Position numbers and translations under genes: made by a program. Positions 9,342 to 17,677 of a stretch of DNA of 64,000 nucleotides are shown here, piece by piece; position 1 is the stretch's first letter, and the number at the start of each line of letters is the position of its first letter. A model generated the notes under the pieces. The model was not told the DNA's origin and did no database searches. It saw only the letters and a program-made list of their open reading frames with translations. Source of the stretch: Niastella soli (GTDB lineage: Bacteria; Bacteroidota; Bacteroidia; Chitinophagales; Chitinophagaceae); the NCBI RefSeq assembly GCF_017742245.1, contig NZ_JAGHKO010000001.1, positions 248,001 to 312,000 on the forward strand, read 5' to 3'.

Positions 9342-9462
9342 ATGTGACGGGCTTCGGAAACCGCTGTGACGTTTCGAGGAGAACGGTGTGACGAATGGTA
9401 ATTTCTCCCCGGAAAGTTCATTTTAGTTGTGACGGTTCGAGGAAAAAGGTGTGACGAATGGT
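9342..9462. repeat. Interspersed 35-bp direct repeat containing TGTGACG
   Basis: Two 35-base copies at 9365-9399 and 9428-9462 differ at only three positions. Each starts with TGTGACG and ends with GTGTGACGAATGGT. A further isolated TGTGACG lies at about 9344. They sit between rpiA and the aminotransferase gene with no coding sequence. Confidence 0.8.
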
Positions 9463-9489
9463 CGAAAATGAGTGATGGTTTGTATTTTC

Positions 9490-9560
9490 TCCTCATTGCC
9501 TCCTCGGATCCTCCTTGATTTGCCTACGGTAGACCTCGAATTCCGAGGAGGCAATGAGGA
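9490..9560. repeat. Perfect 19-bp inverted repeat
   Basis: TCCTCATTGCCTCCTCGGA at 9490-9508 is exactly complementary to TCCGAGGAGGCAATGAGGA at 9542-9560, with a 33-base loop. As RNA it would be a very stable hairpin; as DNA it resembles a palindromic mobile repeat. No run of T follows on the plus strand, so it is not a typical intrinsic terminator. Confidence 0.85.
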
Positions 9561-9596
9561 CCCAATGAGGTACCATTGAGGTATCATTGAGGCATC
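9553..9596. repeat. Four tandem 11-bp units (AATGAGGTACC family)
   Basis: The units AATGAGGACCC, AATGAGGTACC, ATTGAGGTATC and ATTGAGGCATC follow each other without gaps and overlap the right arm of the 19-bp inverted repeat. They end about 100 bases before the next gene. Confidence 0.8.
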
Positions 9597-9667
9597 AAGG
9601 TGAATTTGAGATGGATCGCCTTACGAAGGCAACATGCCTTTACTACACTAAACAGATGCTTTTTTCG

Positions 9668-9675
9668 TAAATTTG
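9668..9675 (+). promoter_or_regulatory. Bacteroidota -7 box (TAAATTTG)
   Basis: The box matches the TAnnTTTG consensus exactly and lies 23 bases before the ATG at 9699. No clear TTG -33 element is visible at the usual distance, so the promoter call is moderate. Confidence 0.45.
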
Positions 9676-9698
9676 ACTATATCAGATCCCAAAGTACC

Positions 9699-11138
9699 AT
9701 GCATAAGAATAAACTGAATAGTTCCGACCACCTATACCTGCAGATCGCCGGAAACCTGGAGCAGCTGATCCATAACGATATCCTGAAGATCGGCGATAAG
9801 CTGCCTTCAGTGCGGATGCTGAGCGACGAATATGGTATCAGCATGGGCACAGCCTTTCAGGCTTACTATTATCTGGAAGGCAAAGGCCTGATTGAATCCC
9901 GCCCCAAATCGGGTTATTATGTGCGGTTCAACCAAAAACGTTTTCCCGCCATGCCGGCCGCGGCCAAACCGGAAGCCATGGCCGAAACCGTCAGCGTTGA
10001 TGAAATGGTAACTGCTGTATTCAAGAAACTGAGCGCTACCGATATCACCAATTTGGCCCACGCAAAGCCAGCCATGGAACTGATCCCTGCCGCCAAACTA
10101 AATAAATCCCTGGTGCATGCATTTCGCCATTCGGCTGAAAGTTGCCTCAATTACGAAGATGTACAGGGAAACCTGGAATTACGCAAACAGGTTGCCCGCA
10201 TGGCATTTAACTGGGGTGGAAAGATAAATGCCAACGATGTGGTGATCACCGCGGGTTGTATGGAAGCATTATCCTTATCGTTGCAAACAGTTACCCGTCC
10301 GGGTGATACCGTGGCCATAGAATCACCTACTTTCTTTGGCATCTTCCAGGTGATGGAAACATTAGGGTTACAGGTGATAGAAATACCAACAGACCCGGTT
10401 ACCGGCATCGACCTGGATTACCTGGAGCAGTCGATTAAAAAATCAAATATCAAAGCCTGTGTGTTTGTGCCCAGCTTCAACAACCCACTCGGATGTTGTA
10501 TGCCTGATGAGAATAAAAAGGCATTGGTAGAACTGATCACCAAACACCGCATTCCATTGATCGAAGATGATATTTACGGGGAATTGTATTTTGGCCAGCA
10601 TCGCCCGCGTTGCTGTAAAACTTATGATACAGAGGGCTGGGTGTTGTATTGTTCTTCCGTGAGCAAATCGCTGGCGCCAGGTTATCGTATTGGCTGGACC
10701 ATCCCCGGCCGTTTTAAAGAACAGTTTATCCGGTTAAAAATGCGTTATACTATTTCTGGTGTTACCATTACCCAACATGCTATGGCGCATTTTCTGGGCA
10801 TTGGCCGCTTCGATTTTCATTTGAAAAAATTACGGACTGCACTACACACGCAACACCTTCGATACGTTCAGGGCATCATTGATCATTTTCCTCCCGACAC
10901 AAAAATATCAAGACCGCAGGGCGGGTTTGTATTATGGCTGGAACTAAACAAAAAAGTGAACACCTTTCAATTGTACCAGGAAGCTATCAAACACCAGGTT
11001 TCTGTTGCGCCGGGAAGAATATTTTCCATACGCGATCGCTATAGTAACTATATGCGTATTGGGTATGGGCATCCCTGGAATGATGGGGTGGAGAGAGGGA
11101 TCCGGATCTTAGGGGGATTGGCGAAGAAGTTGGGATAG
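9699..11138 (+). CDS. MocR-type GntR regulator fused to an aminotransferase-like domain
   Basis: The product has 479 residues from the ATG at 9699. An in-frame GTG at 9600 lies inside the repeat region and would add 33 residues upstream of the promoter-like box, so it is not preferred. The N-terminal GntR winged helix (about residues 8-76, with LPSVRMLSDEYGISMGTAFQ) is followed by a fold-type-I aminotransferase domain. The PLP lysine lies in SSVSKSLAPGYRIGW (about Lys323), with NNPLG and IEDDIYGELYF upstream. Members of this family regulate vitamin B6, taurine or GABA genes using PLP as cofactor or ligand, and some are true aminotransferases. The target is not evident from the neighbours. Confidence 0.9.
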   Translation: MHKNKLNSSDHLYLQIAGNLEQLIHNDILKIGDKLPSVRMLSDEYGISMGTAFQAYYYLEGKGLIESRPKSGYYVRFNQKRFPAMPAAAKPEAMAETVSVDEMVTAVFKKLSATDITNLAHAKPAMELIPAAKLNKSLVHAFRHSAESCLNYEDVQGNLELRKQVARMAFNWGGKINANDVVITAGCMEALSLSLQTVTRPGDTVAIESPTFFGIFQVMETLGLQVIEIPTDPVTGIDLDYLEQSIKKSNIKACVFVPSFNNPLGCCMPDENKKALVELITKHRIPLIEDDIYGELYFGQHRPRCCKTYDTEGWVLYCSSVSKSLAPGYRIGWTIPGRFKEQFIRLKMRYTISGVTITQHAMAHFLGIGRFDFHLKKLRTALHTQHLRYVQGIIDHFPPDTKISRPQGGFVLWLELNKKVNTFQLYQEAIKHQVSVAPGRIFSIRDRYSNYMRIGYGHPWNDGVERGIRILGGLAKKLG

Positions 11139-11153
11139 GCAAAGGGGAATGTC

Positions 11154-11320
11154 GGGAAACGGGAAACGTGAAAGTCCTTGTTGCGGAACTTCGATTATTA
11201 TCGGCAATCGGCAATCCTGAATCGGCAATAAGCAAAGTCGGAAAACGGGAAAGGGTTGCCGGCAGTCGGGACTTCCAAAAATTCGCGAGTCCACTCACAA
11301 CTCACAACTGACCACTCACA
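11154..11320. repeat. Three short heptanucleotide arrays
   Basis: Downstream of the aminotransferase gene lie GGGAAAC GGGAAAC GTGAAAG (11154-11174), then CGGCAAT CGGCAAT CCTGAAT CGGCAAT (11202-11229), then ACTCACA ACTCACA ACTGACC ACTCACA (11293-11320). The sequences are unrelated but each has a strict 7-base period. The stretch lies between convergent genes and no coding sequence was seen. Confidence 0.8.
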
Positions 11321-11415
11321 AGCTCGTCGCGGCCCCCTTTATCAACTCTGTCAACTTTATCAACCTTATCACCCCTCACCTTCGCTGGTCAACTGATCAA
11401 CTGGTTACCTTCCAA

Positions 11416-12027
11416 TTACGTCGTCGGTAAGATAGGCGGATGCTCAAAGAACATCTCGATATCGGCAATGGAATTATAATTGCGAAAAACGTGCTGCGTG
11501 CGAATAGGTAAGCGTACAGTAACACCTTCGTCGAAAATGGCTTGCATACTGTAATTCTTCAAACGGCCGATCATTATGCGTCCGGCTACTTTTTCCAAAC
11601 CAGTGCGGGTATAGATACCGCAAAAGGGCTGGGCAAAATTGACATCCTGGTACACATAAAAATCTGATTGGTTATCGCGCTGGTATTCCTGCAACAGTTC
11701 ATGGATGGTACTGGCATCGAGGTCGAGCATATCGCAGGCCAGTAACAGCAGGTTTTTATCGGGGTATTGTTGATGAACGCTAAGCAGCCCTTTAATCGGG
11801 CCTTCCGCATCATAATTATCAACTACCAGCAGCTCGGGCGAGATCTCCTCGCAATAGGAGCTCACCTGATGCTGATTCACCGAATATACCACCGGCAGGT
11901 GGAACATGGCCAGCTTTTCATGCATATGCTTGGCCCAGATGGTATTACGAATTGGCAACAACCCCTTATCGGAGCCCATGCGTTTGCTTTCGCCCCCGCA
12001 CAATATAACACCTAACAAGTTTTCCAT
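11416..12027 (-). CDS. mobA: Molybdenum cofactor guanylyltransferase (MobA-like)
   Basis: The product has 203 residues from the ATG at 12027. An upstream in-frame ATG at 12060 would add 11 residues without family resemblance. The N-terminal nucleotide-binding motif LCGGESKRMGSDKGLLP is the MobA signature; EGPIKGLLS and LLACDMLDLD follow in the expected places. MobA attaches GMP to molybdopterin, giving the bis-MGD cofactor used by nitrate reductases. It is the last gene of the minus-strand nitrate island, which supports the assignment, since the fused nitrate reductase upstream needs this cofactor. Other molybdopterin synthesis genes are not in the window. Confidence 0.88.
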   Translation of the reverse strand: MENLLGVILCGGESKRMGSDKGLLPIRNTIWAKHMHEKLAMFHLPVVYSVNQHQVSSYCEEISPELLVVDNYDAEGPIKGLLSVHQQYPDKNLLLLACDMLDLDASTIHELLQEYQRDNQSDFYVYQDVNFAQPFCGIYTRTGLEKVAGRIMIGRLKNYSMQAIFDEGVTVRLPIRTQHVFRNYNSIADIEMFFEHPPILPTT

Positions 12028-12065
12028 ACTATATATACTTACTGGAAGGTGATCAATCAAAGCAA

Positions 12066-12353
12066 TCAGTCTTGCATTTTGCGATCTGCATGTCCCAGGC
12101 TTTTGCCAGGTGCCACTACATCACGCACCAACTGCTTCACTTCTTTAATTTCAAGGAAACCGCCCATTTCTTTACGATCAAAAACCTTTTGCTCCTCGAT
12201 GCAAATAGTATACCGGCCACTGATCTCACTGGGTTTTAACAACACACCCTGCAAATCATCTGCAAAGGTGGTTAACAACTCCTGTGCCATATACGCAGCT
12301 CTGAGCAACCATCCGCATTTTGGACAATATTCTATAGTTATAGTGGGTTTCAT
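12066..12353 (-). CDS. SelT/SelW/SelH (Rdx) family protein
   Basis: The product has 95 residues from the ATG at 12353. The 11 residues that an upstream ATG at 12386 would add overlap a likely promoter. MKPTITIEYCPKCGWLLRAA carries the family's CxxC motif (Cys10, Cys13) in place of the Cys-Sec of animal selenoproteins, and the following AQELLTTF is also typical. Rdx proteins have a thioredoxin-like fold and are thought to act in thiol redox reactions, but their bacterial role is not established. Its position between the rubredoxin-tailed protein and mobA suggests a redox or maturation role around nitrate reductase. That role is inferred only from context. Confidence 0.82.
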   Translation of the reverse strand: MKPTITIEYCPKCGWLLRAAYMAQELLTTFADDLQGVLLKPSEISGRYTICIEEQKVFDRKEMGGFLEIKEVKQLVRDVVAPGKSLGHADRKMQD

Positions 12354-12357
12354 GAAA

Positions 12358-12386
12358 CAAAGATAAGGGTTCAGGCGCACGTACAA
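12358..12386 (-). promoter_or_regulatory. Promoter for the Rdx gene, possibly giving a leaderless transcript
   Basis: On the minus strand TTG (12386-12384), 18 bases, then TATCTTTG (12365-12358) match the Bacteroidota consensus. The -7 box ends only 4 bases before the ATG at 12353, so transcription would begin at or very near the start codon. Confidence 0.45.
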
Positions 12387-12500
12387 GCGCCTTGAAAAGA
12401 CAACATAAGTCGCAAATTGGGGTTATGAGCCACCTTGTGTTCCAGCCCCCGGGCCTGCAGAAAATGTTAAATATGATTATTAACTATTGTTAGTTTGTCC

Positions 12501-13988
12501 TTAAATAGTTGCGCCAGCTGCCTTTACTACTTCAAAATCAGATTTGGGTGATTCACAAACCGGGCAATGATAAGTAACTGGCAGCTGATCGAAAGGGATG
12601 CCGGCAGCAATGTCGTTTATGCTATCGCCATACTGCTCGTCATACACGGTGAAACAATGCTTACATTGATGTATAACGGGTACATTCACGGGCGTCTTCG
12701 AGGCTGTTTCCTGTACCACTTCCTGGCGGTACACATTGTGTAAGATCTTATCTGCTTCGGTAGTGAGGTCATAAAAATATTTGCAGAGCGAAATGAGGTA
12801 GGTGCCCAGTTCTTCTTTCATCACCCCTTTTCGGAATAAAATATATTCGCGGGAGTTGGGATTAAAATCTTTGGTGTACATGATATCGTAGCGGTTCATG
12901 GAAGCGCTTTTATTACGACTGGCATTATACTGCTTTGCAATTACCACCGCTCCAAACAAACCAAACAGTCCCGATTTGCTTTTGGTCTTTATAGCAAAAC
13001 TCAGCCCATGCGTTCGTACATCATCCTTGTCAAACTGACGAATGATGTACCGCTTCAAATTCAGGCCTTCCTCACTCAGGTCTTCTACCTGCCAGTTCAG
13101 TTCATTGGCAGCATGGTGTACATTGATACGATAGGTATTCAATACGTATTCCCATGCCGTACGATCGTTTTGCGCGATCCCCTTTACAATAAGCGACTTC
13201 CAGGGTGTAACATACAACTGCCCTACTTTTGTTTTCAAACAAAGCGAGGCTATGTCTTTTAAAAACGAAACGGGAAAACATTCATCGCGCCGGTAAATGC
13301 CCAGCCAGGTTTTTTCACCATAGCGGTTAAACCCTTCATAGTAGGGCAAGGCGAATTTGGGAATAGCCAGCTCACTGGAAACCGGTTGTGTTACGAACAG
13401 TTGCTTGCTATGCACCATGTCATACAAAGCATCGCCATCAGTCAGTGCAGGGTTGGCGGCAATCGCCTCTTCCAGCAGCCAGGTCAGGCGGGGAATGTCG
13501 TCGGAATAGATCAATCCTTTCCAGCAATAGATAACCGTGGTCTTGGGAAAACGCACATATAAATACCAGTAATTATTTACCGGGGAGGAAATAAAGTTGA
13601 TATTACCGGTAAAGAAAGGAATGAAACTCTGGTTGGCATCAACCAGGTTAAGCTTCATTTTTGGCCGGTAATCGAACAATCCAAGAATGTCTTTATATAC
13701 CCCTTCGCTTAACCAGTTGGCGTTTTGAAATACATCTTCGGCTACATACGAAGTGAGAATGTTGGCATATTCATCCTGATTGGCTTCATAAAAAACACCC
13801 AGCTGGTCCAGCTCTTTCCGAAACTCTTTTTCGTTGGAACTATCGGCCACAAAATATAATTGCTGCCGGTTCCCGAACTGTACCTGATCTACTCCACATC
13901 GTTCTGCAGCTTCCATCCAGGTATGCAGGTCACCCGCCGCCATGATGCCACCGGGAAGATTTATTTTTATATGATGGTACTTCCGCAT
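12501..13988 (-). CDS. Rubredoxin-tailed protein with nitrite/sulfite-reductase-like ferredoxin half-domains
   Basis: The product has 495 residues. The N-terminus (KINLPGGIMAAGDL ... VDQVQFGNRQQLYF, about 8-46) matches the first ferredoxin-like half-domain of siroheme nitrite/sulfite reductases. Residues about 245-275 (LKTKVGQLYVTPWKSLIVKG) match the second. The siroheme/[4Fe-4S] cysteine pattern (Cx5C with Cx3C) is absent, so it should not be a catalytic reductase. The C-terminal 55 residues form a rubredoxin with Cys442/445 (CKHC) and Cys475/478 (CPVC), a one-iron electron carrier. It lies directly downstream of the fused nitrate reductase, so an electron-transfer or scaffold role for nitrate reduction is the natural inference. 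No function is proven from the sequence. Confidence 0.85.
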   Translation of the reverse strand: MRKYHHIKINLPGGIMAAGDLHTWMEAAERCGVDQVQFGNRQQLYFVADSSNEKEFRKELDQLGVFYEANQDEYANILTSYVAEDVFQNANWLSEGVYKDILGLFDYRPKMKLNLVDANQSFIPFFTGNINFISSPVNNYWYLYVRFPKTTVIYCWKGLIYSDDIPRLTWLLEEAIAANPALTDGDALYDMVHSKQLFVTQPVSSELAIPKFALPYYEGFNRYGEKTWLGIYRRDECFPVSFLKDIASLCLKTKVGQLYVTPWKSLIVKGIAQNDRTAWEYVLNTYRINVHHAANELNWQVEDLSEEGLNLKRYIIRQFDKDDVRTHGLSFAIKTKSKSGLFGLFGAVVIAKQYNASRNKSASMNRYDIMYTKDFNPNSREYILFRKGVMKEELGTYLISLCKYFYDLTTEADKILHNVYRQEVVQETASKTPVNVPVIHQCKHCFTVYDEQYGDSINDIAAGIPFDQLPVTYHCPVCESPKSDFEVVKAAGATI

Positions 13989-14100
13989 AATAAAGTTCTT
14001 TATTCCTATTTTGAAGCCTTAGTTATTAAGTTATTGGGTTATTAGGTTTCAGATATTAAGGTTTTAACTAAATAACCTACGAACCTAATAACTTACAAAC

Positions 14101-17100
14101 TTACTTTGCCAATACATTGTTTGTAACCCCCGATAATGTCTCTTCCAAGATCCGTTGCACTTCCGGTCTGCACGATCCACAACCTGTTCCCGCCCCGGTC
14201 AATGAGCACAATTGTTTGAGATCAGTACAGCCTTCGCTTATTTTATTTTTCAGGTTTTCGCTGCCCACGTTATTGCAACTGCACACCAGTTTGCCCAATA
14301 CCGGCTCGGCCTTTTTACCACTGCGTAATAATTGCAGTCGCTTTTCATTTAGCTCGATCTTGTTGGCTATAAGCTCCCTGAATTCCTGGAACTCGCTTTT
14401 ATCACCAATCAAAATAGCGCCTACCAGCCGGTCCTGGTGAATGATACATTTCTTATAATACCGCTTTGCTTTATCCAGGAAAATGATCTCTTCGTAATCA
14501 TCATTCGGACATTCAGGAATTCCGATACTGCACAGATCGAAGCCATGAATTTTAATGATGTTCATGAACAGACTGCCTTTATAATAACTGGCAATATCAC
14601 CTTGCAGATAGCGTGCTACCACATGCGCCTGTTGTTCGGCAGCAGCGGTAATGCCATACAATACCCCTTCAAACTCGGCAATTTCACCAATAGCAAACAC
14701 GTTCGGGTCGCTTGTTTGCAGGCGTTCATTTACAATTACGCCCCGTTGACAATGCAAACCGGTTTCCTTTGCCAGCTCAATATTAGGAACGGTACCTATG
14801 GCAAATACCAACGCATTACAATCGATCACCTTCCCGCTTTTTAACCGGATGCCGGTCAGTTCGGTACGGCCATAGAACAACTGTACTTCATCATCGTAAT
14901 AAATGTCGCACTCCTGATCAACCATTTCCTCGTGTAAAAACTGGCTTCCCAACGGATCGAGCTGCCGGTCGAGGAAACGGGAAATGCGTTGTATGATCGT
15001 AACTTTTATACCTACTTCGCGCAGTGAAGCTGCCAGCTCCAACCCCAGTAAACCACCACCGACAATCACCACATGGCCATCAGCAGGTACATGGTTTTTA
15101 AACTCATCGGCATCGGTGCGGCTACGCATGGTGAAGATCCCTTTTAATGAAGGTACATTGCGGGGCATAGCAGCCCGGCTACCTGTGGCCATTAACAGCA
15201 CATCGTAATAAGTAGTGCGACCGGTTGAATCAACCACACATTTGTTTTCTCTATCTATCTTCTCTATACTGACACCTTTATATAATTTGATATTGTAACC
15301 AGGCTCCTCTGATTCTTTCATTTTGATCAACTGTTCCCAATTCTGGGTACCACTGATATAATCTGGTAACATTACCCGGTTATAAAAAGGAAAATTCTCT
15401 TTGCTGAAGATCACCAGCTCATCTTCCTTATTCATTTCGCGATATGATTTCACAAAACCAAATGCACCTGCACCTGCTCCAATGATCACGATACGCTGGC
15501 GCGGCTTTTTATAAGGTGTTACCTGTACTGCACAAAATTTAAAATCCGGCTCTTTTGATATAGGGTCCACTATTGTACTGGTAACATTGTTCGCGCGGTT
15601 CAGATCGTTGTTCAATATTTTACCCCAGTGCATAGGAATAAAAACCACCCCTGGCTTTATGGTATTTGACACCTGCGCTTTTACCTGCACTTCACCACGG
15701 CGGGAGCTTACCACCGTTATATCGCCATCCTTTATATGCATCCGGCGCGCATCATCGGGGTGAATTTCCAGAAATGACTGCTGTATATGTTGTTTCAGTT
15801 TATTCACCTTACCGGTCTTACTCATCGTGTGCCATTGATCGCGTATACGGCCCGTAGTAAGAATGAAAGGGAAATCCCCATTGGGCTTTTCACTGGTATT
15901 TTCATCGGGAACAGGATGAATAATGGCCCTGGCAGAAGGAGTATAAAAGGTTTTGTCGGTAAACAAGCGTACAGTGCCGTGACCTGTTTCTCCCTTCGGA
16001 TACGGCCATTGCACTGACCTCCTGTTTTTTATCGTACTATAATTTAATCCGCTGATATCGATATTGGTCCCTTCAGTCAATTGAGCATGCTCATCGTATA
16101 TTGCCGACGCGTTCTCAAAATCGAAACCATGATAACCCATCTTTTTGGCAAAGCGGCAAATGATCTCCGCATCGGGTAAGGCTTCGCCAGGTGCATCAAC
16201 CACCTTGTTCAAATAAGCAATCCGGCGCTCTGAATTGGTCATGGTGCCTTCTTTCTCTGTCCAGGTAGCGGCGGGCAGAATGACGTCGGCATATTTCAGG
16301 GTCTCTGGCTTGTTGCTCATCTCCTGCACCACCACAAATTTGGCTTTTTTCAACCCTTCTTCAGCCACTCTTACATTCGGTAAACTGATCAATGGGTTGG
16401 TGCAAATGATCCAGATGGCTTTCAATTTACCTTCATTCAAGGCATCGAACATCTCCGTTGCCGTCAAACCGGGCTTTGGAGAAATTTGCGTTCCGCCCCA
16501 GAATTTCTCTACCTCTTCCCGATGTTTGGGATTCGTAAGCACGCGATGCGCAGGCAGCAGGTTCGACAAGCCACCTACTTCCCGACCGCCCATGGCATTC
16601 GGCTGACCAGTTAATGAAAACGGACCAGAACCGGGTTTACCAATGTGACCGGTAATGAGATTGAGATTTATTAAACTGAGATTTTTATTTACACCAACTG
16701 CACTTTGGTTCAACCCCATAGTCCATAAGCTCATAAAACCTTTGGCATTGCCAATGTGTTGTGCAGCAAGGATAATAAGGGCTTTATCAATACCGCAGAT
16801 CCCGGCGGCTTCGTCCAGCGTTCTTTGAAAAATGATCTTTTTATATTGCTCAAATCCTTCCGCATGGTTCTTTACAAAATCAAGATCTACATCCCCATTC
16901 TCTATCAGTAAGCGGCCAATGGCGTGGTTCAATGTAATATCTGTTCCGGGATTCAGCTGCAAATGCACATCGGCCAGTGAACAGGTATCCGTTTTACGGG
17001 GATCGGCCACAATGATCTTTATATGCGGATTTGCGGCTTTATGTGCTTCTATGCGGCGCCATAGAATAGGATGGCACCAGGCCGGGTTAGCGCCGGTTAT

Positions 17101-17619
17101 AAAAAAACAATCTGCCAGCTCAATATCATCGTAACAACCGGGCACACTGTCTTCGCCCAGTGCCATCTTGTAACCAGCCACCGCGCTGCTCATACACAGC
17201 CGCGAGTTGGTATCAATATTATTACTGCCAATAAACCCTTTGATGAGTTTATTGATCACATAGTACTCTTCGGTGAGGCATTGTCCTGATACATAAAAAG
17301 CAACAGAATCAGGACCGTATTTATCAATGAACGTTTTGAATACAGCAGCCGTACGGTCCAGCGCATCATCCCACGACACCCGTTGCAGGGGCATGTTTTT
17401 ATTATACCGCATTTGCGGGTATAACAAACGGTCGCTTCTGTCATTTACAGTATAATGCAGATTCATTCCCTTGCTACACAACATTCCTTTGTTCACCGGA
17501 TGATTCTTATCACCTTCAACCGTAATGTTTCCCTTTTTGTCCTTATTTACCACTATGCCACAACCCACCCCACAATAGCTGCAGGTAGTAGTCACTGAAA
17601 CGGGATGTTGATTATTCAT
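14101..17619 (-). CDS. Assimilatory nitrate reductase fused to an NAD(P)H/FAD reductase
   Basis: The product has 1172 residues. The N-terminal catalytic part (1-700) has a [4Fe-4S] site (Cys13, 16, 20, 48), the molybdenum ligand region TNSRLCMSSAVAGYK (Cys141) and a C-terminal molybdopterin-dinucleotide-binding domain (about 585-700). A NirB-like pyridine-nucleotide-disulfide reductase follows (about 708-1040; FAD motif IIGAGAGAFG, NAD motif VIVGGGLLGLELA). The end is a BFD-like [2Fe-2S] domain (from 1110, Cys1113, 1115, 1147, 1150). The single chain therefore carries what NasC and NasB provide separately elsewhere and should reduce nitrate to nitrite in the cytoplasm with NAD(P)H. It sits between the transporter gene (58 bases upstream) and the rubredoxin-tailed gene. 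Confidence 0.93.
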   Translation of the reverse strand: MNNQHPVSVTTTCSYCGVGCGIVVNKDKKGNITVEGDKNHPVNKGMLCSKGMNLHYTVNDRSDRLLYPQMRYNKNMPLQRVSWDDALDRTAAVFKTFIDKYGPDSVAFYVSGQCLTEEYYVINKLIKGFIGSNNIDTNSRLCMSSAVAGYKMALGEDSVPGCYDDIELADCFFITGANPAWCHPILWRRIEAHKAANPHIKIIVADPRKTDTCSLADVHLQLNPGTDITLNHAIGRLLIENGDVDLDFVKNHAEGFEQYKKIIFQRTLDEAAGICGIDKALIILAAQHIGNAKGFMSLWTMGLNQSAVGVNKNLSLINLNLITGHIGKPGSGPFSLTGQPNAMGGREVGGLSNLLPAHRVLTNPKHREEVEKFWGGTQISPKPGLTATEMFDALNEGKLKAIWIICTNPLISLPNVRVAEEGLKKAKFVVVQEMSNKPETLKYADVILPAATWTEKEGTMTNSERRIAYLNKVVDAPGEALPDAEIICRFAKKMGYHGFDFENASAIYDEHAQLTEGTNIDISGLNYSTIKNRRSVQWPYPKGETGHGTVRLFTDKTFYTPSARAIIHPVPDENTSEKPNGDFPFILTTGRIRDQWHTMSKTGKVNKLKQHIQQSFLEIHPDDARRMHIKDGDITVVSSRRGEVQVKAQVSNTIKPGVVFIPMHWGKILNNDLNRANNVTSTIVDPISKEPDFKFCAVQVTPYKKPRQRIVIIGAGAGAFGFVKSYREMNKEDELVIFSKENFPFYNRVMLPDYISGTQNWEQLIKMKESEEPGYNIKLYKGVSIEKIDRENKCVVDSTGRTTYYDVLLMATGSRAAMPRNVPSLKGIFTMRSRTDADEFKNHVPADGHVVIVGGGLLGLELAASLREVGIKVTIIQRISRFLDRQLDPLGSQFLHEEMVDQECDIYYDDEVQLFYGRTELTGIRLKSGKVIDCNALVFAIGTVPNIELAKETGLHCQRGVIVNERLQTSDPNVFAIGEIAEFEGVLYGITAAAEQQAHVVARYLQGDIASYYKGSLFMNIIKIHGFDLCSIGIPECPNDDYEEIIFLDKAKRYYKKCIIHQDRLVGAILIGDKSEFQEFRELIANKIELNEKRLQLLRSGKKAEPVLGKLVCSCNNVGSENLKNKISEGCTDLKQLCSLTGAGTGCGSCRPEVQRILEETLSGVTNNVLAK

Positions 17620-17677
17620 ACTAATGCTTTTGATAAAAACCTGATCTACTGTCTTATGATCTTACATTCATTATTAA

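Noticed and set aside
9126-9496. Minus-strand open frames through the CTGCCGT array
   Set aside because: They encode low-complexity peptides (RQTADGRRQTAD-like) that only reflect the repeat period; no start signal or family similarity.
9600-9698. N-terminal extension of the MocR-type protein from a GTG at 9600
   Set aside because: The extension lies in repeats and spans the TAAATTTG promoter-like box; the GntR domain begins properly after the ATG at 9699.
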